Positions 56,201-64,000 of a DNA stretch of 64,000 bases are shown here, one piece after another. A program made the position numbers and the translations under genes. Source of the DNA: Neisseria perflava (GTDB lineage: Bacteria; Pseudomonadota; Gammaproteobacteria; Burkholderiales; Neisseriaceae); assembly GCF_024170405.1 (NCBI RefSeq), contig NZ_JALJYC010000011.1:1-64000 (forward strand). The letters run 5' to 3'. Within the stretch, counting starts at the first letter, position 1. Each line of letters begins with the position of its first letter. Under the pieces are notes generated by a model that was not told the DNA's origin, made no database searches, and was given only the letters and a program-made list of their open reading frames with translations.

Positions 56201-56313
56201 TCGATTACAAAATGAGCGGTATCGGCACCAACTCCTGCGGCCCGAATTTGAACGAACGCTACCGTTTGAATGAATCCGCATTCGATTGGCAGTTGGATAT
56301 CCGTTTGAAATAA
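53284..56313 (+). CDS. lacZ: Beta-galactosidase, GH2
   Basis: Hydrolyses lactose to glucose and galactose. The 1009-aa length fits GH2 LacZ. Domains in order: jelly-roll sugar binding (about 35-210), immunoglobulin-like (220-310), TIM barrel (320-600) and the C-terminal domains 4-5. Acid/base Glu455 lies in WSLGNESGFG, nucleophile Glu533 in ILCEYSHAMGNSNG. The start MLEKYYERPD follows AAGGAG. DUS copies at about 53767, 54186 and 55258 are read in frame (GRLK, EISDG), so the gene has been in a Neisseria genome for some time. Last gene of galK-galT-galE-lacZ. Confidence 0.96.
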   Translation: MLEKYYERPDILHVNTTPHHSYFIPYADEAQAKSGRREQSDCFIPLNGTWAFAYFDSLQNLPQDFLNYAFSAQIPVPSCWQTQGYDHHHYTNINYPFPFDPPYVPTDNPCGLYQRRIHIEPQADKRYLLNFEGVDSCFYVYLNGEFVGYSQVSHSTSEFDITGRLKSGSNTLTVLVLKWCDGSYLEDQDKFRMSGIFDDVYLLLRPDNYLQDFFIQTTLSDDLRSAQINVSTQFSQTPQDVTFRLYAPDGTLLLEQSGETLSAAIDDAQLWNAENPQQYTLILAYNGEFIAQKIGLRKVEISDGIFKINGKAIKFRGVNRHSSDPKTGYTISRAQAEIDLRLMKQHNINAIRTAHYPNSPWFNELCGEYGFYVIGESDIESHGASMLYVKSPEPSIFLNVENDLETARVRQDTIDNFCYFARDPSYREAILDRTRANIERDKNRSAVIMWSLGNESGFGENFEAAAAWIKSRDSSRPVHYEGSIYQHSQHQNDLSAIDVYSEMYATPEDIDRYYTSGGVFDKNGVKKPFILCEYSHAMGNSNGDLEDYFQAFERHAGSCGGFIWEWCDHAPKLPDSKRSGYGGDFGDTPNDGNFCVDGLVSPERIPHSNLLELKNINRPARARFSDGQVFLSNYLDFTDLKDYLSVGYRYSENGETLVEGRLKMDCAPGQTARLPLDLPQPDRSKLCLLDLTYTLENRTALLSAGHELGFDQIIIAEGEGVAPQTAARTAAPWQVEEDSRNLYLSSANLRYTFDKTKGIFSALQKDSQALITAPLDFNIWRAPTDNDRLIRVLWQNAGFDRVATRAYETAWSQQDGAVIIKTRSSIAAVSRARVLTLEVTYTVSPDGNIRIAVHAEKTAEQPYLPRFGLRFFLPKTSNTVSYLGYGSGESYVGKHHASKLGRYRTSAAENHTDYLKPQENGSHWGSRFVESADLVISAAQPFSFNLSPYTQEMLTATAHCYDLVESEATVLCVDYKMSGIGTNSCGPNLNERYRLNESAFDWQLDIRLK

Positions 56314-56328
56314 GCGCAGGTAAAGGCA

Positions 56329-56360
56329 AGGCCGTCTGAAAATCAATTTTCAGACGGCCT
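56329..56360. terminator. Inverted DUS pair between convergent lacZ and galM
   Basis: Arms AGGCCGTCTGAAAAT, minimal loop, stops both operons. Confidence 0.8.
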
Positions 56361-56379
56361 CGTCTTTACCGCTTCAGGT

Positions 56380-57375
56380 TTATAAGGTTTCCACCTGATA
56401 ACGGATGACAGCGCTTCGGGTTTCGTCCTCCCGCAAACGGATTTCGCCGAATTGCGGATGGTGCAGGCTATCGGAAACGGTTTGCGCTTCGGTTGCCACG
56501 GCGCAGTAATAGCCCGCCTGATGTTGCGCCAAATCGGTTGGAGCGGCGGTAAACACCACCAAACCATTGCGGTTGCTGAAAATGTGGATGCGGTGTGCGC
56601 CGGTGTCCAACACAGCCACCGGCTTTTGTAAATCCGGGCGCACGCGGTAGATTTCGTCCAGCCCGTTTTTTAATCCGCTGCGGCGCAAATCGGCTACGGC
56701 CTGCGCCAAATCGCGGCTGTCTGAAAAATCAAACAGCGGATTGTTGTCAAATTCGCCGGTCGGCAGACTTTGACTGTCTAAAACCGCATGTTCAGCGTGC
56801 GGAATCTGTAACACGGCATGCTCCAGCCCGTCAGCCAGTTGCCAATACACATGCATGGTCGGATCAAACACGCTGCTTCCTCCTCGCGCTGTGCCGCGAT
56901 ATTCCAGCGTCAGGCTGTCGTCATCTTCCAAGCGGTAGCGGATAGACATCGCCAAATCATGTGGGAATCCGTCTTCCTCTACCTTAACCAAGCTATGCAA
57001 CAGCAATTCCTGCTCACTAACCACGGTAACATCAAATACTCGTGTACCAAATCCCCGACTACCACCGTGCAAGCAGTAATCCTGCTCGTTAGCTTCAACT
57101 TCATATTGCTGCCCATCCAGCTCAAAGGCCGCACCGCGTATCCGCCCGGCTACGCGGCCGATTTGTTTGTTGAGCTGGAAGGTATTGCTTTCATACGCGG
57201 CAGCGTCGGGCAGGCTGACCACCAGATTCTGCGGCGTACCGTCTTTATCTTTAACCACAAAATCCTGCACAATACCGCCTAAATCCAATATGCCCACGCT
57301 CGTGCCGCGTGTATTTTGCAAATGGTATTTGGTAATATCCCGCCCGTAGGCCGTGCCGAAAGACTCGGTTTGCAT
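56380..57375 (-). CDS. galM: Aldose 1-epimerase (mutarotase)
   Basis: Interconverts alpha and beta galactose, so that GalK can use LacZ's beta product. The 331-aa protein has the catalytic region EANEQDYCLHGGSRGFG (His), FDPTMHVYWQLADG (His) and VATEAQTVSDSLHHPQFG (Glu). Last gene of lacY-galA-galM. Confidence 0.92.
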   Translation of the reverse strand: MQTESFGTAYGRDITKYHLQNTRGTSVGILDLGGIVQDFVVKDKDGTPQNLVVSLPDAAAYESNTFQLNKQIGRVAGRIRGAAFELDGQQYEVEANEQDYCLHGGSRGFGTRVFDVTVVSEQELLLHSLVKVEEDGFPHDLAMSIRYRLEDDDSLTLEYRGTARGGSSVFDPTMHVYWQLADGLEHAVLQIPHAEHAVLDSQSLPTGEFDNNPLFDFSDSRDLAQAVADLRRSGLKNGLDEIYRVRPDLQKPVAVLDTGAHRIHIFSNRNGLVVFTAAPTDLAQHQAGYYCAVATEAQTVSDSLHHPQFGEIRLREDETRSAVIRYQVETL

Positions 57376-57406
57376 ATTATTTCCTTCTCTGCTTGATTTA
57401 TGACGA

Positions 57407-57440
57407 AGGCCGTCTGAAAGATAAATATTCAGACGGCCTA
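57407..57440 (-). repeat. Inverted DUS pair between galA and galM
   Basis: AGGCCGTCTGAAAGAT and an imperfect partner in the 80-bp gap. Confidence 0.6.
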
Positions 57441-57455
57441 TTTTAGACTAGTATT

Positions 57456-59588
57456 TTATACCCGCTCAAAGCCGAACAATACTGCGCTTTGCGGATCGAT
57501 ACTCGGAATGCTCAAACCTGCTTTGGCCAGCCATTCGCCGCGCACAGTGTATTCTTTACCCTCCAGAATATCGGTAAACCATTGCGGATACGTTTTCATC
57601 AAATGTCCGCCACGGCCTTCGCGGATATACTCTTCCACCGCCAACACGCTGACTTTGTATTCAGCCTCCGGTTGCAAATTCGGAATGCGCATGCGTCCAA
57701 GATATTTGTAATCGGGTTGGTCGAGTTGGCTGATGAGGAACACCGCCTGCGATTTGTCTTTGGCCACCACGCCGTGAATCAGCGTATTGGAGTCAACTGT
57801 ATCCAAACGAGTGACATCTCCGCTGTGCAGCAAGGGGCGCAGCGATTTGTGCAGCGCAATGTATTTGGCAAAACCGGCGCATTCTTCATCGCCCTCTTTC
57901 ACCGGATCCAGCTCCACACCCATATGCCCGAAGAGCGCGGTCAGGCCTCGGAACAGGAAGGTAAAATTGCGGTGGGTCGTATGGCAGTGGCGGCCGCCGA
58001 TGTGTGCCCCCATTACTTCCGGCGGGAAGAAATAGCTCATGCCGCGCTGGATTTTTTGGCGCATTAAGGCATCGTTGTTGTCGGATGCCCAAAAACGCTG
58101 GCAATGCTGCAAAATGCCGTAATCAATACGACCGCCGCCGGAAGCGCAGCTTTCGATTTCCACATTCGGATAACGCTCTTGCAAAATGGCAAACAGGCGG
58201 TAGGCCGCTTCCGTTTGCGCCACCACCGCAGCTTTACCCAAATGGCCGGGCTGCACCAAACGGCGGTTATGATCCCATTTCACATAGTCGATGTCGTGGT
58301 TGCCCAAAAGCCAATCCATGCGTTCGAGCAGATAATCAAAGGCTTCGGGATTGACCAAGTCCAACACAAACTGATGTCGCTCTTCCGGCTGGTCGTAGCC
58401 GTCCAAAGCCAGCAGCCAATCGGGATGGGCGCGGTAAAGATTGCTGTTTTTATTAATCATTTCCAGCTCAACCCAAATACCAAACTCCATACCCAAATCT
58501 TTCACGGCTTGAATCACCGGTGTCAGACCCTCGGGATATTTCTTCTCATCCAAATACCAGTCACCCAGGCCGCCCCAGTCGTCATTGCGCCCGATAAACC
58601 AGCCGTCGTCGATAATATAGCGTTCCACCCCCATCTGCGCGGCTTTTTCGGCCATGGCAATGATGTGCTCAGGTTTATGGTTGAAAGTGACGCCTTCCCA
58701 AATATTCAAGTGCACCGGGCGTTTGTCGCCAGCGAAACGCACGATATGGCTGCGCACATGGTCGTGCAGCTGGTTGGACATTTTGTTTAAGCCACTATCA
58801 GAATAACTGCCGTACACCCACGGCGTACTGTGGCTTTCACCTTGCGCCAACACCATCTCACCTGGCAGATACAGGTTTTCCAACTGCGCATGACGGCGGC
58901 CGTCAATCAAAACATCGGCACGGATACGGTGGTTGCCCGACCAAGCTAGATGCAGTCCCCATACCTCGCCGTTTTGCTGATTAAAACCTGCCGAACCGAT
59001 GACCATACCCGGCCAATATTCGTGCGAGGTGCGGCCGTGGCGGTTTTCTTGGATAAAGGCACCGTGGCGCAATAAGGTTCGGTTTTCTTGAAACTCGCGA
59101 CACCATCGGCCGTAGAAGCTCATCACTTCTTCGGCATACTCGGGCAGTGGCAGGGTCACGGCCAAGCGGTTGACGGTGTAATCGTCTTCACCCGTATTGC
59201 TTAAAGTATGGCGGAATTTGAACACGCCGTTTTCATCGCCTTCGATTTCAGTACGCAAACCCAAACTGGCGATTTGGTCGGCTTCGTCGATGACCAAACG
59301 ATTGCCTTCCTGACTGATTTTAACGGTTTCAAATACCGGCGCCCAATCATAGCCGCTGCGGTGGCCTTCAATGCTGGGCGAACCAAAAAAGCCACGGCCG
59401 TTTTCCGCAGCCAACGTAATCGGTACATCAATATCCAGGCTACCGTTGGACACACCACGATCCAGCATAAAGACATCATTTTCATCAAAATGCGCCAAGT
59501 GTGCGCCCCAATACAGAATTTGGGCAGGCTCGGTGCGCACAATCAAATCGGTATTTTTGCTTTGCAGGCGAATAATTTTTGCAGTCAT
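57456..59588 (-). CDS. Alpha-galactosidase, GH36
   Basis: Removes terminal alpha-galactose (melibiose, raffinose-type sugars). From ATG 59588 the protein has 710 aa. Nucleophile Asp439 lies in YVKWDHNR and acid/base Asp503 in WASDNND, with the CASGGGRID block between them. The N-terminal beta-sandwich and C-terminal domain fit the long, tetrameric Gram-positive-type GH36. AAGGATATTGAA precedes this ATG, whereas an ATG six codons earlier has weaker spacing. It has no signal peptide, so it is cytoplasmic and needs an importer. Confidence 0.93.
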   Translation of the reverse strand: MTAKIIRLQSKNTDLIVRTEPAQILYWGAHLAHFDENDVFMLDRGVSNGSLDIDVPITLAAENGRGFFGSPSIEGHRSGYDWAPVFETVKISQEGNRLVIDEADQIASLGLRTEIEGDENGVFKFRHTLSNTGEDDYTVNRLAVTLPLPEYAEEVMSFYGRWCREFQENRTLLRHGAFIQENRHGRTSHEYWPGMVIGSAGFNQQNGEVWGLHLAWSGNHRIRADVLIDGRRHAQLENLYLPGEMVLAQGESHSTPWVYGSYSDSGLNKMSNQLHDHVRSHIVRFAGDKRPVHLNIWEGVTFNHKPEHIIAMAEKAAQMGVERYIIDDGWFIGRNDDWGGLGDWYLDEKKYPEGLTPVIQAVKDLGMEFGIWVELEMINKNSNLYRAHPDWLLALDGYDQPEERHQFVLDLVNPEAFDYLLERMDWLLGNHDIDYVKWDHNRRLVQPGHLGKAAVVAQTEAAYRLFAILQERYPNVEIESCASGGGRIDYGILQHCQRFWASDNNDALMRQKIQRGMSYFFPPEVMGAHIGGRHCHTTHRNFTFLFRGLTALFGHMGVELDPVKEGDEECAGFAKYIALHKSLRPLLHSGDVTRLDTVDSNTLIHGVVAKDKSQAVFLISQLDQPDYKYLGRMRIPNLQPEAEYKVSVLAVEEYIREGRGGHLMKTYPQWFTDILEGKEYTVRGEWLAKAGLSIPSIDPQSAVLFGFERV

Positions 59589-59618
59589 TTCAATATCCTT
59601 ATTCATTTAATCCTGATG

Positions 59619-59659
59619 TTTTCAGACGGCCTTAGTGCTTATGACGAGGCCGTCTGAAA
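59619..59659 (-). repeat. Inverted DUS pair between lacY and galA
   Basis: Two DUS face each other across a loop of about 15 bases in the 77-bp gap. Confidence 0.6.
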
Positions 59660-59665
59660 TGATTT

Positions 59666-60943
59666 TTAGGCTTGTTTGTTTAACTGAACCAGCGCTTTTT
59701 CCGGAGGGGTCAACACAATGGCGGAAATCACAGTAAATACCGCCGCAATCGTACCCAACAGCAAATAGCTGCTATGGAAACCCATTTTGTCATACATTGT
59801 ACCGACGTAAGTGGACATAAACATCATGGTTACCTGCTTGCCAAAGCCATAGGCCACCAGATAAATCGTAGCGGAATAATTTTCATCAAACACCGTAGTA
59901 ATGTATTTGAAAATACCCACCAGCAAAAACGGTACTTCAAACATATGCAGCGTTTTCAACACCACCACCTGCCATGCTTCCTGTGCAAAAGCAGAACCCA
60001 AAATCCGCACCGACATAATCGTACCCGCAATCAGCAACGCTTTTTTCGCACCAATACGGTTAATAATGACGGGCGCCACAAACATAATGCAGGCATTAAG
60101 CAATTCACCCATGGTGGTCACATAACCGAATACTTCCGTACCCTTGGCTTTGGAGGAGAAGAAAGAAGTAAAGAAGTTGGCAAACTGTTGGTCAAAAATA
60201 TCATAGGTGCAAGATACGCCGATTACATAAGCCAGCAGCGCCCAAAAGCGCGGCAGCTTTAACAAAGCAATTGCTTGCGCCAGCGACACTTTGCTTTTGC
60301 GTTCTTCTTTTGCTTCTTTCTCTTCCAAACCATCGGTTTTGGCAAAAAACAGCAAAATAAACAAAATCACTGCTGCGCCCGAACCCATCCAGAACACCAA
60401 ATTCGGGTCGATACCAAACAAAATGCCCACGATGGAAGCGCAAATACCCCAGCCTATCATCCCGAACATGCGCGCACGGCCGAATTCGAATTGGCTGTGG
60501 CGGCTGACTTTTTCAACAAAAGCCTCCGAAGCGGGCGCACCACCGGAAAAAACAAAACCCATGTACAAGCCGCCGGCAATCGCACCGGCCACCACATTGG
60601 TTTGCAATAAAGGGCCAAATACGTAAATAAAGAATGGCGCAAACAGCACCAAGCCGACCGCTAAAATCCACAATAAATGCTTTTTCAAGCCCAGCTTGTC
60701 GGTGATGTAACCAAAAATCGGCTGCGCACACAGCGCAAAAAATGACATAAAAGAAAAGACGATACCGGTATCGGTTTTACTCAATCCGTTGACATCACTC
60801 AACCAAATCGGCAAAAACGGATAACACGTCGCCATGATAAAGAAATAAAGGAAGAAATACGCACCGAAAATCCAGAAATTCCAGTTTTTCAGGTAATAGC
60901 ATGAATTTTTGGCATTCTCTTGCGCTTCTTGAATCGCAGCCAT
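59666..60943 (-). CDS. lacY: LacY-family oligosaccharide:H+ symporter
   Basis: A 425-aa MFS permease with 12 helices, very close in sequence to E. coli lactose permease. All six essential LacY residues appear in context: Glu of GGAPASEAF (E126), Arg of EFGRARMFG (R144), Glu of TTMGELLNA (E269), Arg of AGTIMSVRI (R302), and His and Glu of LKTLHMFEVPF (H322, E325). It differs by a 14-residue N-terminal extension (MAAIQEAQENAKNS). It would import lactose and, as LacY does, melibiose. First gene of lacY-galA-galM. Confidence 0.96.
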   Translation of the reverse strand: MAAIQEAQENAKNSCYYLKNWNFWIFGAYFFLYFFIMATCYPFLPIWLSDVNGLSKTDTGIVFSFMSFFALCAQPIFGYITDKLGLKKHLLWILAVGLVLFAPFFIYVFGPLLQTNVVAGAIAGGLYMGFVFSGGAPASEAFVEKVSRHSQFEFGRARMFGMIGWGICASIVGILFGIDPNLVFWMGSGAAVILFILLFFAKTDGLEEKEAKEERKSKVSLAQAIALLKLPRFWALLAYVIGVSCTYDIFDQQFANFFTSFFSSKAKGTEVFGYVTTMGELLNACIMFVAPVIINRIGAKKALLIAGTIMSVRILGSAFAQEAWQVVVLKTLHMFEVPFLLVGIFKYITTVFDENYSATIYLVAYGFGKQVTMMFMSTYVGTMYDKMGFHSSYLLLGTIAAVFTVISAIVLTPPEKALVQLNKQA

Positions 60944-61040
60944 ATTGCACCTCGGTCAGATTGTCAGAAGGAGTAGTTAAATTAGAACGCGCATACTTTA
61001 AAGGAAAAAATATTACAATTCCCGTTAAATTACATTAAAT

Positions 61041-61054
61041 ATGATTTTTATCAA
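61041..61054. promoter_or_regulatory. FNR-like 14-mer upstream of lacY
   Basis: ATGATTTTTATCAA has the same outer bases as ATGATTCAAATCAA before galK. It lies about 98 bp upstream of lacY in an AT-rich gap of about 300 bp (60944-61244) with no gene seen. Confidence 0.4.
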
Positions 61055-61158
61055 GTAAGCTGTTTATTCCTGATTTCCTGTATTTCAAGCGTCTTTTATT
61101 TCGATTATATTAGTCCCTTTTTCGCTTATTCAGCCTCCATTTCATTCAACATAAAACA

Positions 61159-61220
61159 ATGCCGTCTGAAAAGCAGGCAAGGTATTTCCATTGCCTTATC
61201 ATAAGCTTTTCAGACGGCAT
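61159..61220 (-). terminator. AT-type DUS pair downstream of gloA
   Basis: ATGCCGTCTGAAAAGC ... GCTTTTCAGACGGCAT frames a loop with a further small dyad (AAGG-CAATGGAAATACC-type). Both arms have AT rather than AG dialect. Right border of the sugar island. Confidence 0.7.
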
Positions 61221-61244
61221 TACGCTGTATTTATTCACACGCTA

Positions 61245-61655
61245 TTAGTCGTATTTCACCGAATCATCCCCGCTGCCCTTTTGGATAAATTCAATCTTAT
61301 ATCCGTCGGGGTCTTCGACAAAAGCGATTACGGTCGTACCGTGCATCATCGAGCCGGCTTCGCGGGTCACTTTGCCGCCTTTTTGCCGCACCAAATCGCA
61401 GGCTTGGTAGGCGTCGTCCACTTCGATGGCGATGTGGCCGTAGCCGTTACCCAAATCATAGCTTTTGGTATCCCAATTATAGGTCAGCTCGATAACGGTA
61501 TGGTCGGTTTCTGCACCGTAGCCGACAAAAGCCAGCGTAAATCGGCCTTCGGGGTAATCATGGCAGCGCAAAAGTTGCATGCCAAGCACGTTTTGGTAAA
61601 AGTCTAAGGATTTTTCCAGGTCGCCGACGCGCAGCATGGTATGAAGCATTCTCAT
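61245..61655 (-). CDS. gloA: Lactoylglutathione lyase (glyoxalase I)
   Basis: Metal-dependent lyase removing methylglyoxal as S-lactoylglutathione. The 136-aa protein starts MRMLHTMLRVGDLEKSLDFYQNVLGM and has metal ligands His and Glu in the LHTML, LAFVGYGAETDHTVIELTYN and GHIAIEVDD segments, plus FVEDPDGYKIEFIQ. Monocistronic. Confidence 0.95.
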   Translation of the reverse strand: MRMLHTMLRVGDLEKSLDFYQNVLGMQLLRCHDYPEGRFTLAFVGYGAETDHTVIELTYNWDTKSYDLGNGYGHIAIEVDDAYQACDLVRQKGGKVTREAGSMMHGTTVIAFVEDPDGYKIEFIQKGSGDDSVKYD

Positions 61656-61865
61656 GGCTGATTCCTTAATAAGGGTAAAGGTTTATTCTAACATGAATGC
61701 TTTTATATATTCCGATTAAATTTTTATTTCCACGATACAATTTGCAAAGTTTGATATAGCTGAAATTAATATGTTAAGAACGAATCCCAGCTTGAAATTG
61801 TCAGCAAAATTCGCTATAAAGTGAGTGTTAAGATTCGTTACTCTTTACGTGAAAGGATTTTAGAG

Positions 61866-63407
61866 ATGAGAATTGGCATACCAAAAGAGTCTCTGGCCAG
61901 TGAAACCCGCGTTGCCGCAACGCCGACAACCGTGACCCAGCTGCAAAAGCTGGGTTTTGAGGTTGTGGTGGAAAGCGGTGCGGGCTTGGCGGCCAGCTTG
62001 CCCGATTCGGCCTATGAAGCAGCAGGCGCATCTTTGGCGAATGCGGAAAATGTGTGGGCCAGCCCGCTGATTTACAAAGTGGATGCGCCTAATGAGTATG
62101 AAATCCAGCGTTTGCAGGCCGGTCAGACCTTGGTCAGCTTCCTGTGGCCGGCGCAGCATCCTGAATTGGTCCAACAGCTTGCCGAGAAAAAAGTCAACGT
62201 ATTGGCGATGGACATGGTGCCGCGCATTTCACGTGCGCAGGCTTTGGATGCGCTCTCTTCAATGGCCAATATCAGCGGCTACCGCGCCGTGGTGGAAGCG
62301 GCTAATGCCTTCGGCCGTTTCTTTACCGGTCAGATTACTGCTGCGGGCAAAGTGCCGCCTGCGCAAGTCTTGGTCATTGGCGCAGGCGTGGCAGGTTTGG
62401 CCGCCATTGGTACGGCCAACTCTTTGGGCGCGGTGGTCAAGGCATTTGATACGCGCTTGGAAGTGGCCGAACAAATCGAATCGATGGGCGGTAAATTCCT
62501 GAAACTGGATTTCCCGCAGGAATCCGGCGGCAGCGGCGACGGCTATGCCAAAGTGATGAGCGACGAATTTATCGCTGCCGAAATGAAGCTGTTTGCCGAA
62601 CAAGCCAAAGAAGTGGACATCATCATCACCACTGCCGCCATCCCGGGCAAACCGGCGCCGAAGCTGATTACCGCCGAAATGGTGCAGTCCATGAAATCCG
62701 GCTCGGTCATTGTCGATTTGGCGGCGGCCACCGGCGGTAACTGCGAATTGACCCGCCCGGGCGAATTGTTTGTGACCGACAACGGCGTGAAAATCATCGG
62801 TTACACCGATATGGCCAACCGCTTGGCTGGACAGTCTTCGCAACTTTACGCCACCAACTTGGTAAATCTGACCAAGTTGCTCAGTCCGAACAAAGACGGC
62901 GAAATCACGCTGAACTTTGACGACGTGGTTATCCGCAACATGACCGTTACCCGCAACGGCGAAATCACTTTCCCGCCACCGGCGATTCAGGTTTCCGCCG
63001 CACCGCAACAAACGCCGTCTGAAAAAGCCGCGCCGCTTGCCAAGCCCGAGCCCGAGCCGACTCCGCTGTGGAAAAAACTCGCTCCGGCGGTGATTGGCGC
63101 GATTCTGATTCTATGGATTGGCGCGGTGGCACCGGCTGCTTTCTTGAACCACTTTATCGTGTTCGTGTTGGCCTGCGTGATTGGTTATTACGTGGTGTGG
63201 AACGTCTCCCATTCGCTGCATACGCCGCTGATGTCGGTGACCAACGCCATCTCCGGTATTATCGTGGTCGGCGCGCTGCTGCAAATCGGCCAAGGGCACG
63301 GCTTCGTGTCGCTGTTGGCGTTTATCGCGATTTTGATTGCCAGCGTCAATATTTTCGGCGGCTTCTATGTAACCCGCCGCATGTTGAATATGTTTAGAAA
63401 GGGATAA
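61866..63407 (+). CDS. pntA: NAD(P) transhydrogenase subunit alpha
   Basis: Proton-translocating hydride transfer between NADH and NADP. The 513-aa protein has the NAD-binding domain I (MRIGIPKESLASETRVAATP; VLVIGAGVAGLAAIGTA) and four C-terminal membrane helices (about 405-510). The ATG at 61866 is chosen because the family begins MRIGIPKE. A DUS is read in frame in the linker (TPSEKA, about 63015). Stop is 4 bp before pntB. Confidence 0.95.
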   Translation: MRIGIPKESLASETRVAATPTTVTQLQKLGFEVVVESGAGLAASLPDSAYEAAGASLANAENVWASPLIYKVDAPNEYEIQRLQAGQTLVSFLWPAQHPELVQQLAEKKVNVLAMDMVPRISRAQALDALSSMANISGYRAVVEAANAFGRFFTGQITAAGKVPPAQVLVIGAGVAGLAAIGTANSLGAVVKAFDTRLEVAEQIESMGGKFLKLDFPQESGGSGDGYAKVMSDEFIAAEMKLFAEQAKEVDIIITTAAIPGKPAPKLITAEMVQSMKSGSVIVDLAAATGGNCELTRPGELFVTDNGVKIIGYTDMANRLAGQSSQLYATNLVNLTKLLSPNKDGEITLNFDDVVIRNMTVTRNGEITFPPPAIQVSAAPQQTPSEKAAPLAKPEPEPTPLWKKLAPAVIGAILILWIGAVAPAAFLNHFIVFVLACVIGYYVVWNVSHSLHTPLMSVTNAISGIIVVGALLQIGQGHGFVSLLAFIAILIASVNIFGGFYVTRRMLNMFRKG

Positions 63408-63411
63408 TGTC

Positions 63412-64000
63412 ATGTCATTAGGATTGGTAACAGCGGCATACATTGTCGCCGCAATTTTGTTTATTTTCGCGCTGGCGGGCTTGTCTAAGCAGGAAACCGC
63501 CAAACAAGGCTGCTATGCGGGCGTGGCGGGTATGACCATCGCGCTTTTGGCCACAATTTTCAGCCACAACACCCACGGCATCGTGTGGATTATCATCGCA
63601 ATGGCCGTCGGCGGCTGTATCGGCGTGTATAAAGCGAAAAAAGTGGAAATGACCGAAATGCCCGAGCTGATTGCGCTGCTGCACAGCTTTGTCGGTTTGG
63701 CGGCGGTTTTGGTCGGTTTCAACAGCTACATTTTCCCGGGCGAAGTCGCTCCCGAAATGCACACCATCCACTTGGTCGAAGTGTTCTTGGGCGTGTTTAT
63801 CGGTGCGGTCACTTTTACCGGCTCGATTGTGGCCTTCGGCAAACTCAACGGCAAATTAAGCAGCAGCCCGCTGCAACTGCCTGCCAAGCATAAATTAAAC
63901 TTGGCGGCGCTGGTGGTGTCCTTCCTGTTGCTGTTGTGGTTTGTCGCTGTGGACGGCAGCACCTTCGCCCTCTTGCTGATGACCGTGATTGCGCTGGCTT
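63412..64000 (+). CDS. pntB: NAD(P) transhydrogenase subunit beta, 5' part
   Basis: Starts MSLGLVTAAYIVAAILFIFALAGLSKQETAKQG and continues with the conserved GCIGVYKAKKVEMTEMPELIALLHSFVGLAAVLVGFNSY. It contains the membrane helices of domain II; the NADP-binding domain lies beyond the window edge. 196 codons are visible and the frame is open to the end. Confidence 0.95.
   Translation, partial: MSLGLVTAAYIVAAILFIFALAGLSKQETAKQGCYAGVAGMTIALLATIFSHNTHGIVWIIIAMAVGGCIGVYKAKKVEMTEMPELIALLHSFVGLAAVLVGFNSYIFPGEVAPEMHTIHLVEVFLGVFIGAVTFTGSIVAFGKLNGKLSSSPLQLPAKHKLNLAALVVSFLLLLWFVAVDGSTFALLLMTVIALA

Overview
The window is a Neisseria-type chromosome segment. The 12-bp DNA uptake sequence AGGCCGTCTGAA and its reverse complement occur dozens of times, usually as inverted pairs just after stop codons, with a minority of ATGCCGTCTGAA. 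Gene neighbourhoods (zwf-pgl-glk-hexR-pgi facing edd-eda; pepA-holC facing lptF-lptG; gph-recX) and a Neisseria-type hemO support this. Lactose/galactose genes and a sucrase-like gene point to a saccharolytic commensal Neisseria; the species cannot be fixed from the sequence alone.

Layout. 1-0.84 kb: an AT-rich HNH endonuclease gene whose 5' end is probably broken. 1-4.2 kb: alr and dadA with a divergent Lrp regulator. 4.3-14 kb: core genes (lysC, gph, recX, lptFG, pepA, holC, a Mip-like lipoprotein, purN, a DUF3108 protein). 14-23 kb: glucose catabolism by the Entner-Doudoroff route (pgi, hexR, glk, pgl, zwf, edd, eda), with a strong HexR-type operator in the zwf/edd gap. 23-31 kb: DUF2788, a 161-bp MITE-like element, metZ, a periplasmic 5'-nucleotidase, hypothetical genes, an amino-acid binding lipoprotein and a PIN-PhoH ATPase. 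31-43 kb: a frameshifted GH32 sucrase-type gene, a second MITE-like element, serS, tRNA-Glu, tRNA-Arg, dgt, rho, a BcgI-like restriction-modification pair with a frameshift inside the nuclease motif, and glnS between two palindromic repeats. 43-49 kb: DeoR- and GntR-family regulators, a LysO-type exporter, an OsmC protein, thiD, thiM with a TPP riboswitch, and hemO. 49-61 kb: a lactose/melibiose/galactose block, galK-galT-galE-lacZ convergent with lacY-galA-galM. 61-64 kb: gloA, pntA and the start of pntB.

How the parts fit. LacY would import lactose or melibiose; LacZ and the GH36 alpha-galactosidase release galactose and glucose; GalM, GalK, GalT and GalE carry galactose to glucose-1-phosphate, and Glk, Zwf, Pgl, Edd and Eda carry glucose to pyruvate. 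The block has no dedicated regulator, but both of its operons have the same FNR-like 14-mer upstream.

Points most worth a second look: an A7 tract that splits the PD...EYK nuclease motif of the BcgI-like enzyme, a G6 tract that breaks the GH32 gene, two non-autonomous palindromic elements with target-site duplications, a DUS hairpin translated inside recX, and the apparently mixed origin of the sugar island. The frameshifts sit in short homopolymers, so assembly error must be excluded before they are called biological.
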